A DNA stretch of 14,276 nucleotides, taken from JAQYVZ01 sp035269105. Lineage in GTDB: Bacteria; Desulfobacterota; Desulfuromonadia; Desulfuromonadales; BM103. Location: NCBI GenBank assembly GCA_035269105.1, contig DATFJP010000225.1, forward strand, positions 1 to 14,276, in the 5' to 3' direction. Each line of letters starts with the position of its first letter. The stretch's first letter is position 1. The notes under the pieces were generated by a model. The model was not told where the DNA came from and did not search any database. It was given only the letters and a program-made list of their open reading frames with translations. Positions 6,799-14,152 of this stretch are shown here, in pieces. Made by a program: the position numbers and the translations under genes.

Positions 6799-7440
6799 AT
6801 GACAAGTCTCAAACGTATCACCACGGAATTCATTCCGGTCGAAGACCGGATTCGCCTCAGTGGCGAACGCGAGGACAATGGTTCGCCACTGGTGCTCTGG
6901 CTGACCCAGCGACTGATCAGGCGTATGTTGCCGGTATTGCTGGATTGGCTGCAGAAGAACGAAACGGATCTGCTCGAAGCGGACAGTTTGCATGATCTGT
7001 CGCGGCCGGCAGACTCCGCGACATCGGACGGATTGAAAAAGCGCAAGTCGGGGCCTGCATCGGCCGGGCAAACGAAAGGCCTCGGAAAAGCAAAGGCAGC
7101 CACTCCGACAACTGCTGCCGACATGAAGACCCTGCAGGGTTTCGCCCAGGAAGCCGCGCGCACGCAAATCCCTCCGCAGCCACCGGTAAAGGTTGATGCC
7201 ATTACCGAGGAATGGCTCATCCAAACCATTGATGTGGCCAGCAACAGTCAGTTAATTCGGTTGACTTTTAAAGCCGGTGCCGGGAAGTCCGTCAAACTCA
7301 TCTTCAAGGCCAAGCAGCTGCGACAGTGGCTCAGCATTCTGCATGTGGGCTGGCTGAAGGGCGAGTGGCCTCTGGAGCCCTGGCCGGAATGGGTCGGCGA
7401 ACATATCTCCTCTCAACGGCGGGCTGCTGTGCTGCACTGA
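6799..7440 (+). CDS. Hypothetical protein
   Basis: I do not recognise the function of this 213-residue protein. Residues 1-55 form an apparent domain (MTSLKRITTEFIPVEDRIRL, then LVLWLTQRLIRRMLPVLLDW). A low-complexity Ala/Lys/Gly/Pro linker follows at about 65-130. Residues 131-205 form a second domain rich in aliphatic and aromatic residues (TEEWLIQTIDVASNSQLIRL, WLKGEWPLEPWPEW). No signal peptide, clear membrane span or catalytic motif is seen. ATG at 6799 is preferred over an in-frame TTG at 6748, because the TTG would put a strong hairpin inside the coding sequence and adds an unrelated-looking N-terminus. The ribosome site is weak for both. The stop is 12 bases before wbaP, so it probably belongs to the same transcript. 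Confidence 0.7.
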   Translation: MTSLKRITTEFIPVEDRIRLSGEREDNGSPLVLWLTQRLIRRMLPVLLDWLQKNETDLLEADSLHDLSRPADSATSDGLKKRKSGPASAGQTKGLGKAKAATPTTAADMKTLQGFAQEAARTQIPPQPPVKVDAITEEWLIQTIDVASNSQLIRLTFKAGAGKSVKLIFKAKQLRQWLSILHVGWLKGEWPLEPWPEWVGEHISSQRRAAVLH

Positions 7441-7452
7441 TCGGAGTCCGCC

Positions 7453-8907
7453 GTGACCAACTGGTACAAGACGACGGACTTCTGCCGAAACTGCCTGATC
7501 GGAGCGGATATCTGTGCTTTTCTGCTGGCCTACCTGCTTGGCGGAGGCCTCTTTTATCTGGTCAGGGCCGAGGTCCTGGACTCGCTGGGGCTGGCCTTCG
7601 GGTCGTTGCTGAGTGATTGGTCGATCTACTATCTGCCCTTGATCCCTTTTGCTCTGATGCGCTTCTGGTACGCTGGCCATTATACGCGCCGGCGTCCGTT
7701 CTGGGATGAACTGCGTGAGGTGCTGCAGGTTTTGTCGGTGCTGTTTATCGCCGAAGGCGCCCTGTTGTTCCTGGCCAAATCCTCTTTTTCCCGGCTCTGG
7801 ATGACAAGCGCTTTCGGTTTTGCGCTGGTTCTGCTGCCGGCCTTGCGGATTCTGACAAAAAAAATTCTCCATGCTGCGGGGAAATGGCAACTGCCAACCG
7901 TGGTGATCGGCACCGGCGAAAACGCCGTGGATGCGATTTCCGCTCTGGAAAGCGAGCCCCTGCTGGGTTTTCAGGTGCAATGCGCCTTCAGTTTGGAACC
8001 GGATTCTTCCGCCGGCAACCAGCCATTGATCGTCAACCACCGCTCGATCCCGGTGCGCAGCCTCGGTGATGATCCGATGGCGGCGATCCGTGAATTCGGT
8101 ATGCCGCGCATCCTGTTCGCCCCGGAAGCGGGGGGCATTCGTGGCTCAATGGCTCTGATAGAAGAGCTGCACCGTAATTTCAGTGACATTTATATTGCAC
8201 CTGCGCTGGGGGGGCTTCCGCTTTACGGCACGGAGGTCAACACCTTTTTCCGCCACGAGGTGCTTCTGCTGCGGGTTCGCAATATTCTGTCGCGGCGCAT
8301 GCCCAGGCTGTTGAAGCGTTCGTTTGATTTGATTGGTGCTGGGGTTCTCCTTCTTGTTCTGACACCCCTGTTGCTGTATCTGGGTTGGAAAGTTCGGCGT
8401 GACGGCAGCACGGCTCTTTACGCCCATCAACGCATAGGCCATCACGGTCGACCGTTCGCATGTCTGAAGTTTCGCTCCATGGTGGTCGATGCCGATCGGG
8501 TACTGAACCGCATGCTCGAAAACGATCCGGCCCTCCAGCAAGAGTGGCAGCAGGATTTCAAGCTGAAAGAGGATCCCCGGGTTACGCCGATCGGCGAATT
8601 TCTTCGGCGAACCAGCCTTGATGAACTGCCTCAGCTCTGGAATGTGGTGCGCGGCGAAATGAGTCTGGTTGGCCCGCGGCCGATTGTCGCGGAAGAAGTC
8701 GAGAAGTACGGCAAGAACATTCACTATTACTATTCGGTAAGGCCCGGCATGACCGGCCTCTGGCAGATCTCGGGAAGAAGTGATACCGATTACACCGACC
8801 GGGTTTACCTGGATACCTGGTATGTTAAGAACTGGACGCTCTGGACCGATATCGTTATTCTGCTCAAGACGGTGAAGGTGGTTTTCCAGCGGCAGGGAGC
8901 GTATTAG
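7453..8907 (+). CDS. wbaP: Undecaprenyl-phosphate sugar phosphotransferase (WbaP type)
   Basis: This 484-residue inner-membrane enzyme would transfer a sugar 1-phosphate, galactose in the type member, from a UDP-sugar to undecaprenyl phosphate, starting O-antigen or capsule units. The N-terminal half has hydrophobic segments near 15-36, 58-70, 90-108 and 116-132, then a Rossmann-like region starting VVIGTGENA at 150-158. A hydrophobic helix at about 290-312 leads into the cytosolic catalytic domain: KFRSMVVDAD at 339-348, RRTSLDELPQLWNVVRGEMS at 385-404 with the Asp390-Glu391 pair, LVGPRP at 405-410, and RPGMTGLWQISGRSD at 430-444. Length matches full WbaP, near 476 in Salmonella. The start is GTG with GGAG 6 bases upstream. 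Sugar specificity is inferred from overall similarity only. Confidence 0.92.
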   Translation: MTNWYKTTDFCRNCLIGADICAFLLAYLLGGGLFYLVRAEVLDSLGLAFGSLLSDWSIYYLPLIPFALMRFWYAGHYTRRRPFWDELREVLQVLSVLFIAEGALLFLAKSSFSRLWMTSAFGFALVLLPALRILTKKILHAAGKWQLPTVVIGTGENAVDAISALESEPLLGFQVQCAFSLEPDSSAGNQPLIVNHRSIPVRSLGDDPMAAIREFGMPRILFAPEAGGIRGSMALIEELHRNFSDIYIAPALGGLPLYGTEVNTFFRHEVLLLRVRNILSRRMPRLLKRSFDLIGAGVLLLVLTPLLLYLGWKVRRDGSTALYAHQRIGHHGRPFACLKFRSMVVDADRVLNRMLENDPALQQEWQQDFKLKEDPRVTPIGEFLRRTSLDELPQLWNVVRGEMSLVGPRPIVAEEVEKYGKNIHYYYSVRPGMTGLWQISGRSDTDYTDRVYLDTWYVKNWTLWTDIVILLKTVKVVFQRQGAY

Positions 8908-8914
8908 GAGGCCG

Positions 8915-9080
8915 TGATCGGTGATCGGTGATGGGTAATCAGTGATCCGTGATGGGTGATCGGTTGATATTGTGGTACGGTTGCGATTTCAACGTTTTCA
9001 GCCCTTGGCGACCAGAGAAAAAACCACCGCCATTCGGGAATATTCCGGCACAGAATTTACAGATCACGGATCACCGCTCA
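8915..9080. repeat. Heptamer repeat element 2 (7-unit arm plus inverted 3-unit arm)
   Basis: The long arm at 8915-8963 is seven consecutive 7-base units in phase (TGATCGG twice, TGATGGG, TAATCAG, TGATCCG, TGATGGG, TGATCGG). The short inverted arm at 9060-9080 is CAGATCA, CGGATCA, CCGCTCA. The 96-base centre is unrelated to that of element 1. It lies between the wbaP stop (8907) and the yicC ribosome site, and the short arm ends 18 bases before the yicC start. Confidence 0.92.
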
Positions 9081-9097
9081 CGAGCAAAGGAGTGCAA

Positions 9098-9973
9098 ATG
9101 AAAAGCATGACCGGGTACGGCAAGGGTGAAGTCAGCCGGGAGGGTTTGTCGGTCACGGTGGAAATCCGGGCCGTCAATCACCGTTATGCGGACATCAACA
9201 TCAAGTTGCCCCGCAGCCTGATGACGGTGGAAAATCTGCTGCGCAAGCAGATCGGCCAGGAGTTGCAGCGTGGCAAAATCGATGTCTTCGTCAATTATGA
9301 ACTGGTTGACGGTGTGCAGGCTGTGCCGGTGCTGGATCGCGAACTGGCCCGGGCATACCGTGATCTCTTCGCTGATTTGCAGGAGACCTTGGGGCTCAGG
9401 GGGGAACTCACCGCCGAATTTGTGGCCGGGCAAAAAGATGTTGTCGAGATCAAGGAGGCGGAGATTGACCAGGATCTGCTGGCGGAGGTCCTACAGGAGG
9501 CCGCGGCACTGGCGTTGGCCCAGCATGTCGGCATGCGCCGAGCCGAGGGAGAGCAGACCCTTAAGGATGTTGAGCAGCGCTTCCTGCTCGCCGAACAACT
9601 GGTCACCCAAATTGAAGCCAGGGCGCCCCTGGTTCCCGATGAGTGGCGCAACCGGTTGCAGGAACGGCTCTCCCGCCTGCCGGTCGAACTGGGCCATGAT
9701 CCCCAGCGGGTTGCCCAGGAAGTTGCCCTGTTTGCCGATCGTTGCGATATCAGCGAGGAAATCACCCGATTCCGCAGCCATCTCGGCCAGTTCAGGGAAC
9801 TGTTCGACGACCCCGAGCCGGTTGGCCGCCGCATGGATTTCCTCGTTCAGGAGCTCAACCGCGAAGTCAACACCATGGGTTCCAAGGCCAACGACGCGGA
9901 ATTGACCCGGCATGTGGTTGCTCTTAAGGCCGAGCTGGAGAAGGTTCGCGAGCAGGTGCAGAATATTGAGTGA
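9098..9973 (+). CDS. yicC: YicC family endoribonuclease
   Basis: This 291-residue member of the YicC/YloC family is an endoribonuclease in E. coli, linked to small-RNA turnover. It has the family's opening MTGYG (residues 4-8) and EIRAVNHRY (22-30). The C-terminal block contains LFADRCDISEEITRFRSH at 211-228, GRRMDFLVQELNREVNTMGS at 243-262 and the terminal KAELEKVREQVQNIE. The ATG at 9098 is preceded by AAAGGAG, and MKSMTGYG is the usual start; the in-frame extension back to 8972 runs through heptamer element 2 and is rejected. Its gene commonly sits upstream of gmk in many bacteria, as here. The gap to gmk contains a third heptamer cluster. Confidence 0.94.
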   Translation: MKSMTGYGKGEVSREGLSVTVEIRAVNHRYADINIKLPRSLMTVENLLRKQIGQELQRGKIDVFVNYELVDGVQAVPVLDRELARAYRDLFADLQETLGLRGELTAEFVAGQKDVVEIKEAEIDQDLLAEVLQEAAALALAQHVGMRRAEGEQTLKDVEQRFLLAEQLVTQIEARAPLVPDEWRNRLQERLSRLPVELGHDPQRVAQEVALFADRCDISEEITRFRSHLGQFRELFDDPEPVGRRMDFLVQELNREVNTMGSKANDAELTRHVVALKAELEKVREQVQNIE

Positions 9974-9977
9974 GGCG

Positions 9978-9998
9978 GGGATCACCGATCACCGATAA
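9978..9998 (-). repeat. Heptamer repeat cluster 3 (lone inverted 3-unit arm)
   Basis: Three phased 7-base units GGGATCA, CCGATCA, CCGATAA have the same orientation as the short arms at 5266-5286 and 9060-9080. No long arm adjoins it. It lies between the yicC stop (9973) and the gmk start, and could pair with the long arm at 8915-8963 across yicC. Confidence 0.85.
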
Positions 9999-10013
9999 AA
10001 ACGGACATTGAAC

Positions 10014-10670
10014 GTGGCACAGACAGCAAATCAGACAGCAAATAAATTTTCTGGCGAAGCCGACCGCCAAGGCATTCTGTACGTAGTCTCCGCCCCTTCC
10101 GGTGCCGGCAAAACCTCTCTGTGCAAAGAAATAAAAAAACAGACGCCCGGACTGTACCAGTCCGTCTCATTCACCACCCGGCCTGCAAGGGAAGGCGAAC
10201 AGGACGGGGTCGATTATCATTTCGTCGAACGCCAGAAGTTCGATGCCATGATTGCTGACGAGATCTTTGCCGAATGGGCGGAAGTCCACGGCAATTGTTA
10301 CGGAACGGCCAGGGCCCCTTTGCAGCGGGCGCTCGCCGATGGCCTGGATATCCTGTTGGATATCGATTTTCAGGGAGCTGCTCAACTCCGGGAGGCGGGG
10401 ATGGATGCTGTGTACATCTTCATTCTTCCGCCGAGCATGGCCGAGCTCAGGGCCCGTCTTCAGGCACGCAACACCGAGTCCGTCGGTGTCATTGAAGCGC
10501 GTATGCGCAACGCTGTCGATGAAATTGCCCAGGCGGGAAGTTTCGATTATCTGGTCGTCAATGATCATTTCGAATTGGCCGTCGAAAAACTCAAAGCGAT
10601 CATGCTTGCTGAGTCCGTCAAGGCAACCCGCCTCCTGCCGCAACTGCCGCACGAATTCAACTTGAAATAG
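10014..10670 (+). CDS. gmk: Guanylate kinase
   Basis: Guanylate kinase catalyses ATP + GMP to ADP + GDP and is essential for GTP, dGTP and (p)ppGpp supply. From the GTG at 10014 the product has 218 residues; TTG at 10008 would add two. The P-loop SAPSGAGKTSL is at about 26-36. TTRPAREGEQDGVDYHFV at 54-71 and GNCYGT near 93-98 form the GMP-binding region, and DIDFQGA is at 116-122. The lid/R-rich segment ARNTESVGVIEARM follows near 151-164. The first 18 or so residues, before GILYVVSAPSG, are an extension absent from typical Gmk. The extension includes a QTANQTAN repeat from a 12-base tandem duplication. No good ribosome site is visible, so the start is uncertain. The next gene is rpoZ, the usual neighbour. 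Confidence 0.94.
   Translation: MAQTANQTANKFSGEADRQGILYVVSAPSGAGKTSLCKEIKKQTPGLYQSVSFTTRPAREGEQDGVDYHFVERQKFDAMIADEIFAEWAEVHGNCYGTARAPLQRALADGLDILLDIDFQGAAQLREAGMDAVYIFILPPSMAELRARLQARNTESVGVIEARMRNAVDEIAQAGSFDYLVVNDHFELAVEKLKAIMLAESVKATRLLPQLPHEFNLK
10020..10043 (+). repeat. Perfect 12-base tandem duplication in the gmk 5' end
   Basis: CAGACAGCAAAT occurs twice back to back (10020-10031, 10032-10043), encoding Gln-Thr-Ala-Asn twice in frame. It lies in the non-conserved N-terminal extension of guanylate kinase. Confidence 0.95.
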
Positions 10671-10690
10671 TTGTCCCGGACCGCTATTCT
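10662..10690 (+). promoter_or_regulatory. Candidate promoter of rpoZ
   Basis: TTGAAA (10662-10667) and TATTCT (10685-10690) are separated by 17 bases, overlapping the end of gmk. They match five and four of six consensus positions. It would give a leader of about 45 bases before the rpoZ ATG. Read-through from gmk is equally possible. Confidence 0.35.
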
Positions 10691-10742
10691 TAAGCATCGA
10701 CTGTTCTCCGAATTCCAACAAAATTCAATAAAGTGGGGAAAT

Positions 10743-10952
10743 ATGGCACGTATAACCGTTGAAGATTGTCTTGATGTTGTTCCCAACCGCTTCCTTTTGG
10801 CAATGGTCGCGGCAAAGCGAAGCAAGCAGCTTTTCAAAGGGGCGCAACCTCTGATCGAAAACAAATCAAACAACCGCAAAGTTGTTCTGGCTCTGCGGGA
10901 AATTGCGGCTGAGAAAATCGCTTTTGAAATTCCGGTCCGCCAGCAGGACTAA
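10743..10952 (+). CDS. rpoZ: DNA-directed RNA polymerase omega subunit
   Basis: This 69-residue omega subunit assists assembly of RNA polymerase around beta-prime and, in E. coli, contributes to a ppGpp-binding site. The sequence MARITVEDCLDVVPNRFLL followed by VAAKRSKQL and KVVLALREIAAEKI is the typical omega pattern. The ATG at 10743 has GGGGA 5 bases upstream. A TTG in frame at 10671 would add 24 unrelated residues and is rejected. It sits between gmk and rel, a very common arrangement. A strong terminator lies 43 bases after its stop. Confidence 0.94.
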   Translation: MARITVEDCLDVVPNRFLLAMVAAKRSKQLFKGAQPLIENKSNNRKVVLALREIAAEKIAFEIPVRQQD

Positions 10953-10995
10953 GGCCAGCCAACAACCGCGGGCTTTCTGATCAGGAAAGGTTACC

Positions 10996-11027
10996 GGATG
11001 CCGGCCCCCAAAGGCCGGCATCCTTTT
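10996..11027 (+). terminator. Intrinsic terminator between rpoZ and rel
   Basis: There is a perfect 11-bp stem (GGATGCCGGCC at 10996-11006 with GGCCGGCATCC at 11013-11023), a 6-base CCCAAA loop and four T at 11024-11027. The T run is short, so termination may be incomplete. The rel start codon is only 31 bases beyond it. Confidence 0.8.
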
Positions 11028-11057
11028 GGTTCCCCGGGACCTCGGCGGTCATCTGCC

Positions 11058-13220
11058 ATGATTCGTATCGACGACATTCTAGAAGCCGTCAGAAAGTACC
11101 ATGGTGGGGGCGATCTGGAGGCCATCCGCAAGGCCTACGTTTACTCCGCAAAGGTGCATTCGGGTCAGACCCGACTCTCCGGCGATCCCTACATGACACA
11201 CCTCCTCGAGGTGTCCCACATCCTGACCCGTCTGCACATGGACGTCCCGACCATTGTAACCGGGCTGCTGCATGACACTCTGGAAGACACCCTGACCACT
11301 GCCGAAGAACTGCGCGAGCTGTTCGGATCTGAAGTCGCCAGTCTGGTTGACGGGGTCACCAAAATCGGCAAGATCTCATTCAAAACCAGCGAAGAAAGAC
11401 AGGCGGAAAATTTTCGCAAGATGCTGCTTGCCATGGCGCGCGACCTGCGGGTCATCATGGTCAAGTTGGCGGACCGTCTGCACAACATGCGAACTCTGGA
11501 GCACCAGCCACAGGATTCGCGCCAGCGGATTGCCCGGGAAACCCGGGAAATCTATGCACCTTTATCCAACCGGCTCGGGATCAGCTGGATAAAATGCGAA
11601 CTGGAAGACCTGGCTTTCCGTTACCTGGAGCCCAATGATTACCGTCAGCTTGCTGACAAAGTTGCCCGTCATCGTGAAGAACGGGATGCCTACATTGTTC
11701 AGGTCAAAAGACATCTCGAAGAACTGCTTGACGAGCACGGCATTGATGGCCAGGTCCAATGGCGCCTCAAGCATCTTTACTCTATCTACAATAAAATGGT
11801 GCGGCGGCAACTCGAATACGAGCAGGTCCATGATGTGATTGCCTTTCGGATCATTGTCCAGTCCCTGCGCGATTGTTATGCCATGCTGGGTGCCATTCAT
11901 GCGTCCTGGAAGCCGGTTGCCGGGCGGTTCAAGGACTACATTGCAATGCCGAAGGCCAATATGTATCAGTCGCTGCATACCACGGTCATGGGGCCGGGCG
12001 GGCAGCGAATGGAAGTCCAGATCCGTACGGAAGAAATGCATCGCATCGCCGAAGAAGGGATTGCTGCGCACTGGCATTACAAGGAAAAAGGGGCTGGGTC
12101 GGTTCAGAAAGGCGACATCTCCCGATTTGGCTGGCTGCGGGGACTTCTGGAGTGGCAGAAGGAGTTGAAAGACTCCGGCGAATTCATGAGCGCCGTCAAG
12201 GTGGAGCTGTTCCCGGAAGAAGTCTATGTCTTTACGCCGAACGGGGACGTCAAAGAGCTTCCCAGTGAAAGTACTCCGATCGATTTTGCCTACAGCGTCC
12301 ATTCAGACGTCGGTCACCATTGCACCGGGGCCAAGGTCAACGGTCGCCTCGTACCGCTGAAAACCACGTTGAAAAACGGCGATGTCGTCGAAGTCATGAC
12401 GTCTGCCGGGCAGACACCGAGCAAGGACTGGCTGCGCTTTGTCAAGTCATCGAAGGCACGCAACCGGATCCGTCATTGGGTGAAGGACCAGGAACGGCAA
12501 AGAAGCCTGGAGCTGGGACGGGATATTCTGGAGAAGGATCTCCGCAGGCACGGGTACAGTTTGAATCGTGCTTTTGCGCTTGAGAATATTCCGGAGGTGC
12601 TGGCTGAACTGGGGATGAAAAGCACGGAGGACCTGGTCGCTGCGGTCGGATATGGCAAGCTGACCAGCGGCCAGGTTCTCGGCCGCTTGCTGCCGGAACA
12701 ATTCCGCAAAGAGGACGCAAAGACCGGCGCGCTAACGAAGGTTTTCGAAAAAATCAGAAAGAAGCCGACCAGCGCCGTCAAGGTACAGGGCATGGATGAC
12801 ATCATGGTCCGTTTCGCCAAGTGCTGCAATCCGTTGCCCGGCGACCCGGTCACCGGCTTCATTTCCCGCGGCCGCGGCGTGACCGTCCATGTCAGCAGCT
12901 GCCCCCAGGTCCTCGAGACCGACCCGGCCCGCAGGATTGAGGTGGAGTGGGATTCCGGGAAGGAAACGACTCGCCCAGCGACAATCAAGGTCCACAGTAA
13001 CGATCAGAAGGGTATCCTGGCCAGTCTCAGCAGTGCCATTTCCCAACGCGAGGCCAACATCATCCGCGCCAATGCCTTTGCCACAGCACGTGGCCGCGGA
13101 GTCATCAATTTCGAGGTCGAAGTCCGCGATCTCGAACATCTCAAGCAGGTTATGGATGTCCTCCGGAAAGTCAAAGGAGTGCACAAGGTTGAACGCATTC
13201 TGTCCGGAACCGGCAGCTGA
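11058..13220 (+). CDS. rel: Bifunctional (p)ppGpp synthetase/hydrolase (RelA/SpoT family)
   Basis: This 720-residue cytosolic long Rel protein would make (p)ppGpp from GTP/GDP and ATP and degrade it. The HD hydrolase domain is intact: His48, His72-Asp73 with Glu76-Asp77 (HDTLED), and ADRLHNMRTL with Asp139. The synthetase domain includes HDVIAFRIIV at 258-267, RFKDYIAMPKANMYQSLHTT at 290-309 and EVQIRT at 319-324. RFKD is the RxKD type found in bifunctional enzymes, not the ExDD of synthetase-only RelA. A TGS domain spans about 388-448 (VFTPNGDVKELP onward), a cysteine-containing region has AKCCNPLPGD at 587-596, and an ACT domain covers about 640-715. ATG at 11058 is chosen because the in-frame ATG at 10998 lies inside a terminator stem. 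The ribosome site is weak. ridA follows after 14 bases. Confidence 0.95.
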   Translation: MIRIDDILEAVRKYHGGGDLEAIRKAYVYSAKVHSGQTRLSGDPYMTHLLEVSHILTRLHMDVPTIVTGLLHDTLEDTLTTAEELRELFGSEVASLVDGVTKIGKISFKTSEERQAENFRKMLLAMARDLRVIMVKLADRLHNMRTLEHQPQDSRQRIARETREIYAPLSNRLGISWIKCELEDLAFRYLEPNDYRQLADKVARHREERDAYIVQVKRHLEELLDEHGIDGQVQWRLKHLYSIYNKMVRRQLEYEQVHDVIAFRIIVQSLRDCYAMLGAIHASWKPVAGRFKDYIAMPKANMYQSLHTTVMGPGGQRMEVQIRTEEMHRIAEEGIAAHWHYKEKGAGSVQKGDISRFGWLRGLLEWQKELKDSGEFMSAVKVELFPEEVYVFTPNGDVKELPSESTPIDFAYSVHSDVGHHCTGAKVNGRLVPLKTTLKNGDVVEVMTSAGQTPSKDWLRFVKSSKARNRIRHWVKDQERQRSLELGRDILEKDLRRHGYSLNRAFALENIPEVLAELGMKSTEDLVAAVGYGKLTSGQVLGRLLPEQFRKEDAKTGALTKVFEKIRKKPTSAVKVQGMDDIMVRFAKCCNPLPGDPVTGFISRGRGVTVHVSSCPQVLETDPARRIEVEWDSGKETTRPATIKVHSNDQKGILASLSSAISQREANIIRANAFATARGRGVINFEVEVRDLEHLKQVMDVLRKVKGVHKVERILSGTGS

Positions 13221-13234
13221 GAGGAGTACACCAC

Positions 13235-13621
13235 ATGGCAAAAACCATTATTTCTTCAGAGCAGGCACCTGCTGCCATTGGACCTTATTCACAAGGCGTT
13301 GCGGTGGGGCCATTGGTTTTTTTCTCCGGCCAGATCCCCGTTGATCCCAAAACCGGTCAATTGGTTTCGGGTGGCATCGTCGCCCAGACCGAGCAAGTCA
13401 TAAAGAATATGGCTGCCATGCTCGAAGCCGCCGGATTCACATTCCAGAACGTGGTCAAGACCACGATTTTCCTCACTGACCTGGAAGACTTCGGGACCGT
13501 CAACGATATTTATGGTCGCTGTTTCGCTGCAAGTCCTCCGGCAAGGGCCTGTGTTCAGGTCGCCGCACTGCCGAAGGGGGCCGCCATAGAAATTGAATGG
13601 ATCGCATCCGAACTGGCCTGA
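13235..13621 (+). CDS. ridA: RidA family enamine/imine deaminase
   Basis: This 128-residue RidA/YjgF/UK114 protein hydrolyses reactive enamine and imine intermediates such as 2-aminoacrylate from PLP enzymes, protecting other enzymes from damage. Visible hallmarks are GPYSQGV at 16-22 (Tyr18), FFSGQIPVDPKTGQLV at 29-44, and VVKTTIFLTDLEDFGTVNDIY at 73-93. The carboxylate-binding PPARACVQVAALPKG at 101-115 carries Arg104 and Cys106, and the end is IEIEWIA. Length matches the family. The ATG at 13235 has GAGGAG 8 bases upstream. It follows rel by 14 bases and is probably cotranscribed with it. No clear intrinsic terminator is seen just after it. Confidence 0.95.
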   Translation: MAKTIISSEQAPAAIGPYSQGVAVGPLVFFSGQIPVDPKTGQLVSGGIVAQTEQVIKNMAAMLEAAGFTFQNVVKTTIFLTDLEDFGTVNDIYGRCFAASPPARACVQVAALPKGAAIEIEWIASELA

Positions 13622-13753
13622 CGTCCCATCTGCAAAGAAAATTTTCCCGCCCGCGCCTTTCTGCCATGCGTCGATTTGCAAACGCACTGCGAAGGAATAA
13701 TCAGATTCGCGGCACCGGCTGTTATAGGCTCTCGAAGGACGGCGCCGGGGACT

Positions 13754-13800
13754 AATGCACCCTGGCAAGAATGCCCTGTATTTACGCTTTCAGGTGCATT
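13754..13800. repeat. Nested inverted repeats downstream of ridA
   Basis: AATGCACC (13754-13761) pairs with GGTGCATT (13793-13800), and allowing one bulged C the stem extends to ten pairs. Inside it GGCA (13764-13767) and TGCC (13772-13775) form a small hairpin around AGAA. No T run follows. It might be part of a structured 3' end or a small RNA. Confidence 0.4.
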
Positions 13801-14091
13801 GCCGAGACCAATCTTTCTGCCTCCCCCTGGCCGGATAACCCCACTTTTGACCGGTTACCGAATTTTCCGGTTCGAGTCCTTGCCATGCCGGCTCTACCCC
13901 ATTAAAATAAAACAAGATTTTATAAATAAATTCAAAACCCTGTTATAGGAAATTTAAAAGAAGACTGTTTTGGGGTTAATTAGCGCACGCAGGGGGTCGG
14001 ACCACCCTGAAAAAATACAATTTTATGAGAGTCCAAGTTGTTAGAATCTCAAGTAAAGAAACTTTTTTCAAAAGATTTTTAAATTATATGG

Positions 14092-14120
14092 TTGACAGAA
14101 ATAAAACACTGCTTTACATT
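14092..14120 (+). promoter_or_regulatory. Strong-looking sigma-70 promoter candidate
   Basis: A perfect TTGACA (14092-14097) is followed by a 17-base spacer and TACATT (14115-14120). It sits in AT-rich DNA and would start transcription near 14127, about 26 bases before an ATG at 14153 that has a GGGGAAGGGG purine block as ribosome site. Confidence 0.5.
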
Positions 14121-14152
14121 TTGATACACTTGACGCCCGGGGGAAGGGGTCA

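Noticed and set aside
7252..8040. Open minus-strand frame of 262 codons opposite the hypothetical gene and wbaP
   Set aside because: It spans two plus-strand genes, has low-complexity Gln/Arg-rich sequence and no family match.
10998..11057. Upstream in-frame start extending rel by 20 codons
   Set aside because: The ATG lies inside the stem of a terminator and the added residues are simply the hairpin read as codons. MIRIDDIL at 11058 is the usual start.
11562..12302. Open minus-strand frame of 246 codons opposite rel
   Set aside because: It is an antisense shadow of a fully conserved enzyme with no ribosome site or recognisable product.
13869..13879. GGTTCGAGTCC, a tRNA T-loop-like sequence
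   Set aside because: The flanks do not form a 5-bp T stem (only two pairs), and no matching acceptor, D or anticodon arm is found upstream. A tRNA remnant or attachment site cannot be supported.
13831..13905. Cyclic-di-GMP or cobalamin riboswitch on the minus strand
   Set aside because: A GGGGTTATCCGG-like segment recalls parts of such motifs, but the conserved core sequences are missing and no suitably placed gene follows.
13676..13948. Plus-strand frame of 90 codons after ridA
   Set aside because: It has no ribosome site, an odd Pro/Arg-rich composition, and runs into AT-rich non-coding-looking DNA.
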